Source: JAAFHZ01 sp964247085
GTDB lineage: Bacteria; Cyanobacteriota; Cyanobacteriia; Cyanobacteriales; Chamaesiphonaceae
DNA: 64,000 nucleotides
NCBI GenBank assembly: GCA_964247085.1
Contig: CAXTSX010000009.1
Coordinates: 29,186-93,185, forward strand
Direction of reading: 5' to 3'
Below, piece by piece: positions 1 through 9,900 of the stretch. How positions within the stretch are numbered: position 1 is the first letter of the stretch; every line of letters starts with the position of its first letter. The notes beneath the pieces were generated by a model. That model saw only the letters and a list, made by a program, of their open reading frames with translations, searched no databases and was not told where the DNA came from. The translations under genes were made by a program, and so were the position numbers.

Positions 1-78
1 ACCGCCATCGCCATTACATGGGAGGTGGTATGTCTAATTTTCTTGAGACTATCAGACTCGTTAGTCTTGGGTAGGTAG
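1..78 (+). CDS. possible 3' end of a gene cut by the window edge
   Basis: Frame 1 is open from the first base to a TAG at 76-78 and encodes 25 residues with a hydrophobic stretch (TAIAITWEVVCLIFLRL). This could be the last membrane segment of a protein that starts outside the window. An overlapping 14-codon frame from ATG 30, preceded by GGAGGTGGT, competes with it. Neither product is recognised and the call could be chance. Confidence 0.2.
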   Translation, partial: TAIAITWEVVCLIFLRLSDSLVLGR

Positions 79-250
79 ATTGATTCTGGCTGGTCGGCGA
101 TAGACATTGGAGCGAGATTCCCTGCAACTTTAAATCCAGTATTTATTCTAACCTCTCTGGCCAGATCTCTAGATCTTCTCGATTAGCACTAGACCAGCAA
201 TCTCCTCGATCGATCAACATTACTTTAAGAATTGTAAAAAAGGTTAGAAT

Positions 251-616
251 ATGGCCTATACAACAATCCCCCTATCCAATGCGATGCCTCCCTCTCAGCC
301 CTCCGAACAAGATCTACTGAAAACCATACTCCAACCTCTCTTGGAAGATTTTAGTCACTGGTTTGCTCGATCGGTCAGTTTATTAGAAAGTGAACGAATT
401 AGTTTCTTAAGTGAATCTGAGCAAAATGAATTATTGGCTAAAGTTAAAAATGCTGTCCAGGAAGTGAGTGTGGCGCAAATGCTATTTAACGCTACCGATG
501 GCCAAGTAGGCATCGAACCCAGTACCATGCTGACATGGCATAAAATAGTAGGGGAATGTTGGCGAGTTGCGACGTTGTTTCGTCAGCTTCAGTCGGCCAA
601 TACCAATCCGGATTAG
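251..616 (+). CDS. DUF2605 family protein
   Basis: Cyanobacterial conserved protein of 121 residues with no known activity. The run from LLKTILQPLLEDF through FNATDGQVGIEPSTML to WHKIVGECW matches what I know of DUF2605. It is soluble, mostly helical, with no signal peptide or membrane segment. The start is the ATG just after an AT-rich leader with a weak AAAGG-like site. The next gene, 40 bp downstream on the same strand, is another small cyanobacterial family (DUF2973), so the two are probably co-transcribed. Confidence 0.85.
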   Translation: MAYTTIPLSNAMPPSQPSEQDLLKTILQPLLEDFSHWFARSVSLLESERISFLSESEQNELLAKVKNAVQEVSVAQMLFNATDGQVGIEPSTMLTWHKIVGECWRVATLFRQLQSANTNPD

Positions 617-656
617 ACTACCGCTGCTCTATTACAAAAATAATTATCTTTAAAAT

Positions 657-956
657 ATGCTCCACATCCTTTACCTAATCGCATTTACTATTGTGGCGTT
701 TTTGGCGATCGGCAATCTGATCAGGAACTTGGTACAGTTCAGTGTGGATTCTCAGAACCATTATGCCCCCACCTCCTCCAGGCAGCAGTACGCTCCCCAT
801 CCTGAGCTACTCGATGAGACTGGTCGTCTGACTAGTGAGCCTCTGCTGGTGATGAAGTCTATTACCATCGATGATGCTCGCGCTCGTTTGGATGCTCTCT
901 ATAACGATTTGCCCAGTTACAACAATGCATCAGATACCGAAGAAAGTGCTAGTTAG
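657..956 (+). CDS. DUF2973 family small membrane-anchored protein
   Basis: A 99-residue protein whose first 25 residues (LHILYLIAFTIVAFLAIGNL) form one membrane helix, followed by a polar, glutamine- and proline-containing tail. The N-terminal pattern is typical of the cyanobacterial DUF2973 family; its function is unknown. It follows the DUF2605 gene with a 40-bp gap. Its last 8 bp overlap the end of the convergent beta-phosphoglucomutase gene. Confidence 0.75.
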   Translation: MLHILYLIAFTIVAFLAIGNLIRNLVQFSVDSQNHYAPTSSRQQYAPHPELLDETGRLTSEPLLVMKSITIDDARARLDALYNDLPSYNNASDTEESAS

Positions 957-1620
957 ATGCTGCTAACTTGCTCAAAATATCATCCCAACGGTAACCAGCG
1001 AGGCTGGGCAGTACTAAATCGGCGGCACTGAGCCGTTCTTGCGGACCAACCCCCACTACCTTCATGCCAGCTGCCAATGCGGCCAGTACACCAGCCGCAG
1101 CATCTTCAATCACTAGGCATTGAGCAGGCTCAATTTGCAGTAAAGCAGCAGCCTTCAGAAAAACATCGGGAGCTGGTTTGAACTGCTCGACACTGTGGCC
1201 GTCCGCAACATATTCAAAGAAATGTCGAACTGCTAGGCGCTGGAGTACGAATTCGGCATTCTTGCTAGAAGAACCCAAGGCAATCCGAATTTGTTGAAAT
1301 TGCAGTTCAGCTAGCAAGTCAGCCACTCCGGGGAGGAGCTGGCTACTATCTAAAGATTCCACTAATTTTAGATAATAATTATTCTTGCGATCGAGCATGT
1401 CCTGCTTCAGTTCAGCACTAATAATCCGATCGCCTAGCAACCGGTTCACACTATCTTCCCGATTCATCCCCAGAATCTGCTCATATTTGGACTTATCAAA
1501 GGGAATCCCTTCATCATCAGCCACCTGTTGCCAAGAGCGATAATGGAGATCGATCGTATCGGCTAAGACACCATCTAGGTCAAAAATAACCGCAGCAATC
1601 GGTCGCACTGTCTCAGGCAT
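949..1620 (-). CDS. pgmB: beta-phosphoglucomutase / HAD-superfamily phosphatase
   Basis: HAD-superfamily protein of 223 residues, likely converting beta-glucose-1-phosphate to glucose-6-phosphate. The nucleophile motif FDLDGVLADT lies near the N-terminus, the GSSSKN motif (motif II) follows, and VIEDAAAGVLAA is the motif III/IV region. The ATG at 1620 is preferred to an upstream one because HAD proteins begin close to motif I and because this start overlaps the ndhN stop by 8 bp, which suggests translational coupling. A general sugar-phosphate phosphatase of the same subfamily is the alternative. Confidence 0.85.
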   Translation of the reverse strand: MPETVRPIAAVIFDLDGVLADTIDLHYRSWQQVADDEGIPFDKSKYEQILGMNREDSVNRLLGDRIISAELKQDMLDRKNNYYLKLVESLDSSQLLPGVADLLAELQFQQIRIALGSSSKNAEFVLQRLAVRHFFEYVADGHSVEQFKPAPDVFLKAAALLQIEPAQCLVIEDAAAGVLAALAAGMKVVGVGPQERLSAADLVLPSLAGYRWDDILSKLAASN

Positions 1621-2068
1621 AGACCAATTCAGGAGTAAGTTTTTCCCAGCGGAAATAGCGCTCTCCCCCCAATTCCACAATCACCTTCACTTGGGGCATC
1701 AGCTGGGGCAGAGTCGCTAAATATCCCAGCTCTTCCCCCGACAAAATATGTCCATCTACTAACCAAAGAACCAGACCCTTAGAAGTAGCTGGTAAATGGT
1801 CTAGCTGGGTTTGAATAACAGGTGGCACCTGATAAACACGAATGTCTTTTTTCCCCAGATGCGCCGGACGCACCGTATGTACACCAGTCAGAAATGCCGA
1901 TAGATCGCCTAAGCCCCTAGCCAGCAATCTACTACTATCGTAACCAGTAGCGCGTAGCCGCCTTTGATAGCGACCCTCATAACCACCCTCTAGAGGGGCG
2001 TAGACTCCCAAAGAACCATGCTGTTCTAGGTCGCGAATGAATGATTTACCAGTTGTTAGTAATGGCAC
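1613..2068 (-). CDS. ndhN: NAD(P)H-quinone oxidoreductase subunit N
   Basis: Subunit of the photosynthetic NDH-1 complex in the thylakoid membrane, which moves electrons from ferredoxin to plastoquinone in cyclic electron flow and respiration. The opening MPLLTTGKSFIRDLE, the block LEGGYEGRYQRRLRATGY and ARGLGDLSAFLTGVHTVRP are characteristic of NdhN, and 151 residues is close to the usual length. It belongs to the oxygenic-phototroph-specific subunits, so it is good evidence for the host group. The gene is first in a two-gene overlap with pgmB. Confidence 0.93.
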   Translation of the reverse strand: MPLLTTGKSFIRDLEQHGSLGVYAPLEGGYEGRYQRRLRATGYDSSRLLARGLGDLSAFLTGVHTVRPAHLGKKDIRVYQVPPVIQTQLDHLPATSKGLVLWLVDGHILSGEELGYLATLPQLMPQVKVIVELGGERYFRWEKLTPELVYA

Positions 2069-2152
2069 GGTGTGACCCTTTCTCTTGATGTAGAGCTGAC
2101 GCAGTAATCTGCAAAATCTTCTAGCTTACATTATGCCATTCTGTGTTGGCTC

Positions 2153-2181
2153 TTGACAGGACAAGACAGAGATTTTATGAT
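2153..2181 (+). promoter_or_regulatory. sigma-70-type promoter of tRNA-Leu
   Basis: A perfect -35 TTGACA (2153-2158) is separated by 17 bp from the -10 TATGAT (2176-2181). Transcription would start about 20 bp before the tRNA. Confidence 0.8.
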
Positions 2182-2207
2182 GGGAGCCTTGGTTAAAGAA
2201 GCCATTT

Positions 2208-2291
2208 GCAGGACTGGCGGAATTGGTAGACGCGCTAGATTCAGGTTCTAGTGTTCGCAAGGACTTCCGAGTTCGAGTCTCGGGTTCTGCA
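2208..2291 (+). tRNA. tRNA-Leu(CAG)
   Basis: An 84-nt class II tRNA. A seven-pair acceptor stem (GCAGGAC with GTTCTGC, one G-U) ends in discriminator A at 2291. The anticodon stem CTAGA/TCTAG encloses the loop TTCAGGT with anticodon CAG. A long variable arm and the T-loop TTCGAGT are present, and CCA is not encoded. A strong promoter precedes it and a terminator follows. Confidence 0.95.
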
Positions 2292-2302
2292 CTTTAATAG
2301 AC

Positions 2303-2337
2303 AAAGAGAGACGAGTCACACAACTCGTCTCTCTTTT
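2303..2337 (+). terminator. intrinsic terminator after tRNA-Leu
   Basis: A 14-bp perfect stem (2303-2316 with 2323-2336), loop CACACA and a short T run. The stem includes ACGAGT/ACTCGT. The hairpin is symmetric enough to serve the convergent kinase gene that ends at 2354 as well. Confidence 0.9.
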
Positions 2338-2353
2338 GCATTATTAGCAAAAA

Positions 2354-4573
2354 TTAGTTATTAATATTAGTTTTATTGTCATCCACTAACACCGCTGTAA
2401 TCGTTGTCGGAATTTGGTCGTTACCATTGGTACTGTAGTAATAATCCTTGAACCGTTTGCCAGGATCGACCTTGACATCATTTAGCACCATGCCCAAAAC
2501 ATTTTGGCCAGACTGACTCAAAATCTCATTACAGGCATCGATCGAATCCTTATCAGCTACTCCTGGGCGACAGACAAACACTAGACCATTAGATTGTTTG
2601 GATAGAATTGTAGCATCTGCTGCTACTGTCAATGGTGGCGCATCAATAATTACCACATCAAAATCCCTAGACCATTCTGCTATTAATAGACCCATCTGTG
2701 ACGAATCAATTAAAGCCACTGGGTTCGGTGGAATAATGCCAGCAGTCAACAGATACAGATTGGGATCTAGTTCAATTACCGCATCTTCAAAACTAATTTG
2801 ACCAGTCAAAACGCTACTCAGACCAACACTAGGATCTTGGCGCCAAATTCGGTGTTGGGAAGGTTTGCGCATGTCGGCATCCACCAACAAAACTCTTCTG
2901 CCCAATTCTGATGTCACAATAGCCAGGTTAGCTGCGACCGTAGATTTGCCCTCGCGCGGTCGAGAACTCGACATCACTAATACTTTTACTTGGTTATCGG
3001 CATTGAGAAAACGCAAGTTGGCCTGCAATGAGCGAAAGGCTTCTTTTTCCATATCACTACCGGCATTTTTGTGAATCGACTTATGCAAGTTAGTCGATTG
3101 GCCAAACAGCAATTTGGTAGTAACAATTAGGTCTTTCTGCTCAAATCCAGGAATAATGCCCAAAACAGGAAATGCTGGTAGCAAATCACGAGCTTCTTGA
3201 GCCGTTTTAATCCGCCGATCGAAACTATCTAAAATAAGGGCAGTGATGGTGCCTAGAATTAGTCCTAAAAGCACCCCGACGCTAATGCTTTGTTCCAGCT
3301 TCGCCGAGATTTTCTCCTTCTCACCGGGTAGAGTTGCTGGTACCACGATCGATACATTACCGGTGTTTTGATTTTCGGCGATTTTAAATTCTTGCAGCCT
3401 AGCTAAGAGGGTCTTGTAAGTGGTTACCGACACCTCTACTCCTCTGCCCAAATCCCGCATCTGTTGTTCTAGTTGCGGGAGCTTTTGAATTCTTTGACTA
3501 TAGCCAGCAGCTACAGACTTTAAGGATTCTAGTTTTTTCTCTAAACTACTTTTCTCTGCAACTGCTTTGGCATAATCAGCAATCATCGACTCTTGAATCC
3601 CTTTAGATTGCAAATCTACAATTTGACTTTGATTGCGGCCACCAATCAAAGTTCCTTTAATACGCTTTTGCAAATCAGCTTTCAGAGCCTGTTCTTTGGC
3701 TTGCAGATCCAGGACGTTGGGGCTATTGTCAGTGAAGCGGGCGCGCTCTTCTACCAATTTTTTTTGGACTGCCTGCAAAGAAACTAACGAATCTCTCACC
3801 CCAGGTGTTTCACTAACTAGGCCAATCCGGGTATTTGTTTGAACATCACCGCCTAAAACTTCTTTCATTCTATCCACCCGGGCAGTTTCAGCAGACAGCT
3901 CACCGCTAGTAGTAGTAATTTCTCTACTCAGTTCTGTAAATATTTCTACTGATTTCGTTGCTTCAGCGGTCAGGTCTACTACGCCTTCTTTTTCTCTAAA
4001 TAACCTGAGGCTATTCTCAGCTTTTCTTACTTTTGCTTCTACTTCTGGCAGCTGTTGTTCCACAAAAGACCGGGCAGCTCTGGTATCCGATCGTTGGGCA
4101 TTTAAATCTCTTTGTACATACAGTGATATAACCTTATTGACGACCTGCTGGTTGATTTCTCGGTTAGGGCCTTGATAAGAGACTTCTAAAATCTCAGTTC
4201 CTTTGAGGTTAGTTACCTTAAAATTAGTAGCAAATTTCTCCGTCGTCAGGGGTTCACCTTTCTGATCTTTGAGTTGGAGAGAATTAATTGTATCTTGCAT
4301 AATGGGCAAGGACTTAACAACCTCGGCCTGCGTACTCATCGGATTATTCAGAGGGCTATCACCACCTCCACCCAAATTCTCTAGCTTAGACAATCCTTCC
4401 AATAGACCAGACGATTTAGTAGATTTCTTGATTTGCACCTGTGCCTTAGATTGATAATTCGGCGGTTGCCGAATAGCATATATAGTCACGAGTAAAGTGG
4501 TAAGAGCTAGCACTAGTGATGCTGGTAACCAGCGTCTGCGCAAGAGCAAGCTATATCGTAGGATTTCTTCCAT
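2354..4573 (-). CDS. Wzc-like polysaccharide co-polymerase / BY-kinase
   Basis: Bacterial tyrosine autokinase that controls chain length and export of exopolysaccharide at the inner membrane; 739 residues. The N-terminal Wzz domain has a membrane helix at about 17-35 and a long coiled-coil periplasmic part (about 150-400). A second helix near 430-447 follows a proline-containing PATLPGEKEK segment. The cytosolic kinase has Walker A at 536-545 (Lys543), Walker A' LLVDADMRKP at 562-571 and Walker B VVIIDAPP near 640-647. A tyrosine cluster at 711-713 (DYYYS) is the probable autophosphorylation site. No glycosyltransferase genes are adjacent, so this gene is isolated from its biosynthetic cluster. 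Confidence 0.92.
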   Translation of the reverse strand: MEEILRYSLLLRRRWLPASLVLALTTLLVTIYAIRQPPNYQSKAQVQIKKSTKSSGLLEGLSKLENLGGGGDSPLNNPMSTQAEVVKSLPIMQDTINSLQLKDQKGEPLTTEKFATNFKVTNLKGTEILEVSYQGPNREINQQVVNKVISLYVQRDLNAQRSDTRAARSFVEQQLPEVEAKVRKAENSLRLFREKEGVVDLTAEATKSVEIFTELSREITTTSGELSAETARVDRMKEVLGGDVQTNTRIGLVSETPGVRDSLVSLQAVQKKLVEERARFTDNSPNVLDLQAKEQALKADLQKRIKGTLIGGRNQSQIVDLQSKGIQESMIADYAKAVAEKSSLEKKLESLKSVAAGYSQRIQKLPQLEQQMRDLGRGVEVSVTTYKTLLARLQEFKIAENQNTGNVSIVVPATLPGEKEKISAKLEQSISVGVLLGLILGTITALILDSFDRRIKTAQEARDLLPAFPVLGIIPGFEQKDLIVTTKLLFGQSTNLHKSIHKNAGSDMEKEAFRSLQANLRFLNADNQVKVLVMSSSRPREGKSTVAANLAIVTSELGRRVLLVDADMRKPSQHRIWRQDPSVGLSSVLTGQISFEDAVIELDPNLYLLTAGIIPPNPVALIDSSQMGLLIAEWSRDFDVVIIDAPPLTVAADATILSKQSNGLVFVCRPGVADKDSIDACNEILSQSGQNVLGMVLNDVKVDPGKRFKDYYYSTNGNDQIPTTITAVLVDDNKTNINN

Positions 4574-4887
4574 GGGTAGATCAGAATTGGGGGTCAGTTG
4601 AAAATCAATTTCAATGAAGGTCTGCTGGAATCCTCTTTAAACGAATTCCATTAGATGTTCTCCATCCTTAATTATATCTAAAGACTTTGATCATTGGCAT
4701 CCTTTATGTGGCTGATCAACAAATTTAGTAGAAAATCCAGACTAAATCGTCACCTGCTATAGGATAGATGGAAGTTAACTGTGTTTTTTTGTTAATTTCT
4801 TGCAGAGAAAAAACTTTCAGACTGGATGATGATCGGAAGATATATTTGACTCAATTTTTCACACAATTATAAAAAGGCTTAAATTAA
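4574..4887. other. 314-bp divergent intergenic region before hemE
   Basis: AT-rich spacer between two divergent genes, so it must hold both promoters. I see no convincing -35/-10 pair, hairpin or small gene. A weak AAAAAGG site lies about 12 bp before the hemE start. Confidence 0.5.
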
Positions 4888-5943
4888 ATGACTGGTGATA
4901 ATCAAACTCCTTTACTTTTACGGGCGGCTCGGGGCGAAACGGTCGAACGGACTCCGGTGTGGATGATGCGTCAAGCTGGCCGCTATATGAAAGTCTATCG
5001 GGACTTGCGAGAAAAATATCCTTCATTTCGCGACAGGTCGGAAATTCCGGAAGTAGCGATCGAGGTTTCTTTACAGCCTTGGAAAGCATTTCAGCCAGAT
5101 GGCGTGATTCTTTTTTCAGATATTGTCACCCCTCTGCCCGGTTTGGGGATCGAGATGGATATCGCCGAAGGTAAAGGACCGATTATTCACTCGCCCTTGC
5201 GCACAGCGGCTCAAATCGATGCTCTACATCCCTTGGAGCCAGCCGAGACCATGCCCTTTATTCAGACAATTCTGAAATCCTTGCGGGAAGAAGTTGGTAA
5301 TAAAGCTACTGTATTGGGTTTTGTGGGCGCGCCTTGGACTTTGGCGGCTTACGCGGTCGAAGGTAAAGGATCAAAGAATTACGAAATAATTAAAGGGATG
5401 GCCTTTACTGAGCCAGCTCTTTTGCACCAGTTGCTGTCTAAAATTGCCGATGCGATCGCTGTCTATGTCCGTTATCAAATTGACAGTGGTGCTCAAGTAG
5501 TGCAAATGTTCGATTCTTGGGCGGGTTATCTCAGTCCTCAGGATTATGCGATTTTTGCTCTGCCCTACCAACAACAAGTTTTTAGACAGGTGAAAGAAAC
5601 CCATCCCGACACGCCACTGATTTTGCTAGTGACTGGTAGTAGTGGCATCTTGGAAATGATGGGTCAATCCGGTTGTGACATGGTCAGCCTGGATTGGACG
5701 GTGGATATGGCGGTTGGTCGTCAACGCATTGGTGCGCATATTGGTGCTCAGGGCAATATGGACCCTTGTGCTCTCTACGGACCACAGAGTTTTATTCAGG
5801 AGCGGATCCTGGAGACGATGCGCAAGGCCGGTAGCCACAAACATATTATGAATTTGGGTCATGGGGTGTTACCGACCACGCCCGAAGACAATGTGCGGTT
5901 CTTCTTTGAGACGGCCAAGAATGCCAAAGCTTTGATGGGCTAG
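4888..5943 (+). CDS. hemE: uroporphyrinogen III decarboxylase
   Basis: Removes the four acetate carboxyls of uroporphyrinogen III to give coproporphyrinogen III, the shared step to haem and chlorophyll. The 351-residue protein has the N-terminal signature PVWMMRQAGRYM (its Arg residues bind substrate carboxylates), the aspartate region VILFSDIVTPLPGLG, and the second signature GFVGAPWTLAAYAVEG. Length and motifs are fully typical. A strong hairpin follows at 5962-5999. Confidence 0.97.
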   Translation: MTGDNQTPLLLRAARGETVERTPVWMMRQAGRYMKVYRDLREKYPSFRDRSEIPEVAIEVSLQPWKAFQPDGVILFSDIVTPLPGLGIEMDIAEGKGPIIHSPLRTAAQIDALHPLEPAETMPFIQTILKSLREEVGNKATVLGFVGAPWTLAAYAVEGKGSKNYEIIKGMAFTEPALLHQLLSKIADAIAVYVRYQIDSGAQVVQMFDSWAGYLSPQDYAIFALPYQQQVFRQVKETHPDTPLILLVTGSSGILEMMGQSGCDMVSLDWTVDMAVGRQRIGAHIGAQGNMDPCALYGPQSFIQERILETMRKAGSHKHIMNLGHGVLPTTPEDNVRFFFETAKNAKALMG

Positions 5944-5961
5944 ATTCCGAGAAAGTCGAAA

Positions 5962-5999
5962 TTAAGGGCAGTGGGTAGAGCGCAACCCACTGCCCTTAA
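5962..5999 (+). terminator. hairpin terminator after hemE
   Basis: A perfect 15-bp stem (5962-5976 with 5985-5999; GGGCAGTGGGT/ACCCACTGCCC) with an 8-nt loop. There is no immediate T run; a T8 tract lies 20 bp further on, just before the next start codon. Confidence 0.7.
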
Positions 6000-6028
6000 A
6001 ATGTTGGTACTGTCTTCTTTTTTTTGCT

Positions 6029-6979
6029 ATGCGTATTCTGGTCACTGGGGCGAGCGGTGGTGTTGGTCATTACATAAGTGAAACATTCATCAATAACACC
6101 GATCATGAGTTGTTTTTGCTGATGCGTAGTCCAGCCAAATTTCAGCTCGATCCCCAAGTCCGTGCCGGGGTAAACATTGTCACTGCCGATATGAAGCAGA
6201 TTGGCGATCAGGCTGATCTGTTGAAGACGATCGATGTGGCAATTTTGACGGCAGCTAGTTGGGGTGGCCCCGATGCCTTTGATGTGAATTATCAAAAAAC
6301 CCATGAGTTGCTGAGTTTGCTTGATCTGCAGGTTTGTCAACAGGTTATTTATTTTTCGACGGCGAGTGTTTTAAATCGTCAGAATCAACTATTACCAGAA
6401 GCTGGCCAGATTGGTACTGATTATATTAAGTCCAAGCATCAATGTCTTTCGACCTTAGGAGAGTTGGCGATCGCAGGTCGCATTACCACCGTATTTCCCA
6501 CTTTGGTGTTGGGCGGTGATGATAATAAGCCCTATTCTTTTCTGTCTGCTGACTTACCAGATGTAACCAAATACGCCAGCTTGTTGCGCTGGATTAAGGC
6601 TGAGGGGAGTTTTCATTTTATTCATGGTCAAGATATTGCCGCGATCGTGCGTTATTTGGTGGAGCATCCAGAGGTGTCCGAGCAGTACGATCGAAAGGTA
6701 GTAATGGGCAATCAGCGAGTGATGGTGGAACAGGGTATTCAAGAAATTTGCGCCTATTTGGGTAAACCGGTAATTTTCCAGATACCTTTATCGATCGCCT
6801 TAATTAATTTGGTGATTAAGGTGTTTAAAATTCAAATGAGTGAGTGGGATTATTTCTGTTTACAAAACCGCCACGAAATTCATGATCCGATTGTTAGTCC
6901 GGCGACCTTCGGTCTGCCAGTTTACGCGGCCACTCTCAGCGAAGTACTGAGCACTAGGGGAATTAAGCAAGTAGCCTAG
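6029..6979 (+). CDS. NAD(P)-binding SDR-type epimerase/dehydratase
   Basis: An extended short-chain dehydrogenase-like protein of 316 residues. The nucleotide-binding motif VTGASGGVGHYI opens the protein; VIYFSTASVLN and a later YIKSKHQ correspond to the catalytic Ser and YxxxK elements. The substrate is not predictable. Similar proteins act on nucleotide sugars or isoprenoid/flavonoid-like substrates. Its stop overlaps the stop of the convergent SNF2 gene by 4 bp. Confidence 0.8.
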   Translation: MRILVTGASGGVGHYISETFINNTDHELFLLMRSPAKFQLDPQVRAGVNIVTADMKQIGDQADLLKTIDVAILTAASWGGPDAFDVNYQKTHELLSLLDLQVCQQVIYFSTASVLNRQNQLLPEAGQIGTDYIKSKHQCLSTLGELAIAGRITTVFPTLVLGGDDNKPYSFLSADLPDVTKYASLLRWIKAEGSFHFIHGQDIAAIVRYLVEHPEVSEQYDRKVVMGNQRVMVEQGIQEICAYLGKPVIFQIPLSIALINLVIKVFKIQMSEWDYFCLQNRHEIHDPIVSPATFGLPVYAATLSEVLSTRGIKQVA

Positions 6980-9900
6980 CCCTCCCGAATTAGCTGGAGC
7001 AGATCGTTGGTGGAAATCTTGCCACTCATCTCCGTGCCTTCTAACAGGCTGTTCGCCAGATCCCGTTTGTGTTGATGCAAGTCCACAATCTTGTCTTCGA
7101 TCGTCCCCTTGGCCACCAACCGATAGATCGTGACTGGCCGTAGTTGACCAATGCGGTGCGCTCGATCGGACGCTTGATCTTCCACTGCCGGGTTCCACCA
7201 GGGATCTAAGTGAATTACATAGTCGGCGGCGGTTAGGTTCAGACCGGTGCCGCCGGCCTTTAGACTAATTAAAAACACATCGCCTTCCCCCGCTTGGAAA
7301 GCATCCACCCGCTTTTTGCGATCCTTGGCTGGCGTACTGCCATCCAAGTATTGATAGGAAATCTGGCGCTCTTCCAAATACTTTTTCACAATCTGCAGGT
7401 GATCGACAAACTGGCTGAAGACCAGCGCCTTATGGCCGTTATCCAGCAACTCTTTCACGGTTTCGCCAAATAACTCTAGCTTGGAGCTAGCCAGATTTAC
7501 CCCCGGTTTGACCAATTGGGCATTGCAACAGGCGCGGCGCAGCCGCATCAATTCAGCCAATACCTGCAAGTGTTTTTGTCCGGCCTTGGCATCACTATTG
7601 GTGATTTTCTCGATCGCTTCCCGGCGCAAGGCTTCATAAAAGAGCTGCTCTTCTTTGCTGAGCTGGACGTGTAGTAGAATTTCGGTGCGGGAGGGCAATT
7701 CAGCTAATACCTGAGTTTTGGTACGACGCAGAATGAAAGGCTGAATTAGTTTTTTGAGTCTAGCTCGGGCTAGTTTATCTTGATTGCGTTCGATCGCATT
7801 AGCAAATTTTTGATTGAAATTATCCAAGGAACCCAACAAACCGGGATTAATGAACTGGAAAAGATTCCACAATTCGCCCAAATGATTCTCGATCGGTGTG
7901 CCGGTGGTCAGTAGTTTAAACTTGCCTTGCAAGCGCATGGCCGCTTGCGACCTTTTAGTTGCCCCATTTTTGATGGCTTGGGCTTCATCTAAAACAATCG
8001 TTTCCCACTCTACTTCGGCCAACATATCGCTGACATCTTCCTGTTGCAACAAGCCATAACTACAAATTAGTAGATCTAATGGTTGAAGTTTATCGAGTGT
8101 CTGTTGTCGATCGCTAATCCCCAGCTGGATCACATTTAAGGTGGGGGCAAACTTGTCTACTTCCCCTAACCAATTGGTGCAAACTGAAGTAGGAGCCAGA
8201 ATCAGCGTAGGTCCAACGACAGCCCGAGTCAAAATCAAGGCCAGCGCCTGTAAGGTCTTGCCCAGACCCATGTCATCGGCCAAGCAAGCGCCCACGCCCC
8301 AGTGGGCTAGCTGGGATAGCCACCGAAAGCCATCTAGCTGATAGTCACGTAATTCTGCTTGCAGGGTAGAAGGCAACTTGGGTTGGAAAGTCTTCAGATC
8401 CTGTAATTTCTGAACCTGGGCTTGCCAATGGTGATCAGCGGTGAGGTTGCCGATATCAGCAAATACATCTTCCATCGCTAAACCAGCTAGCGGATGGAAT
8501 TTCAGCCCTTTGCCCTGGGGTTGGGAAAAGGCTCGCAGCTCATCGAGCTGTTTGCGGAAGCTGGCTGTCAAAGCCAGAAATTCGCCATCACCTAAGGGAA
8601 TGAAACGGCTGTTCGATCCGGCCAGTAAATCCATCAGTTGACGCATATCTAGCACTTGATTATCGTCTAGTTGCAGCTCGCCGCTGGCCTCAAACCAATC
8701 GCGCTGCCGTTCAATTCGCATATTGAAAGACTGAGAGTCTGCCCGTTGCTTGATTTTGAGCTTCTCGCCCTCTGGCCATTCCACCACTACCTGTTCTTCT
8801 AAAGCTTGTAGGTCTAACAACAATTCCAAACAGGCTTCTGGGTCACCAATTAACCACTCACTATTTTCGGATTCCCATGATTCTAAGGTAGGGCAAGCAT
8901 TGATTACCGACTGCGCTAACTCTTTTTCGGCAGTTAGCGATCGACTGGTCTGAAATTTCTGGCCATCAATATCAGCAATGACCATCACGCCCCCTTGGCC
9001 AGGCTGAAAGTAAGGACCATGTTGGTCAAAAGGTCGTACCAGCACGGCTACTTTTAAGCCCCCAGCCCCAGCTGGCAATAAATGAATGTGGGGCTGCGGA
9101 TTAGCATCCACTGTTTCGGCATTGCCCACGCCCCCACCAATGTCCGAATGCACTGTCACCAAGCTGGCAATGCTATCGATCGCGGCCAATACCCGATCCT
9201 TGGCTTCCTCGGGAACGTTCAGTTGAGAACCGAGTAAATCTGCCACTTTCTGGTAATTAGCAGTTACCTCAATCACCTGAATTCTGGTAGGAGTTTCTTT
9301 GACCACTACTATTTTTTGACTTTTAGTGACACTAGGGGAGAGCTGCAAAGAGATGCCAGTTGACGTTTTTTGGACAAATAGAGCTGGTTCACCGCGCACA
9401 ACTTCCACAGCAATGGTCGGGGAATCTGCCCAAAAGACCAAGGGATGACCGATCAGAGCAATAATTGATTCATCGCTAAAACTGTAGTCCCGATCGCCAC
9501 CATAGTAACCACTCACATAAGTAGTCTCAATACCAGCACAGATCATCGTATCTTGGGCTGTTAAATAATCAAAATCGGAGAGTTTGGTGAGGCGATGAAT
9601 GGCGATCGGACGGCCTTTACTCCAATCTCCTTTAACATTAATTTTTTGCTCGCGTGGTTCAATAAAATAATTGTTGTTGCCATAAAAAGTCGTGAACCAC
9701 ACCAGTCTTTTGCCAGTGATAGGGATGCTGTTAGCATTCAGTGGGGGAGGTGCATTTAACTGGGTGAGAGCAGTGAGGCATAATTCCCAGGGTTCTTGAT
9801 AGGGAATCAAGTTTACAATCGGCGAGATTTCCAAGTCCTTTTGCAAGATGTCGGCAGCCGATCGATACTTATTGTTGAGCTGAGCCAGGATAGCAGATAC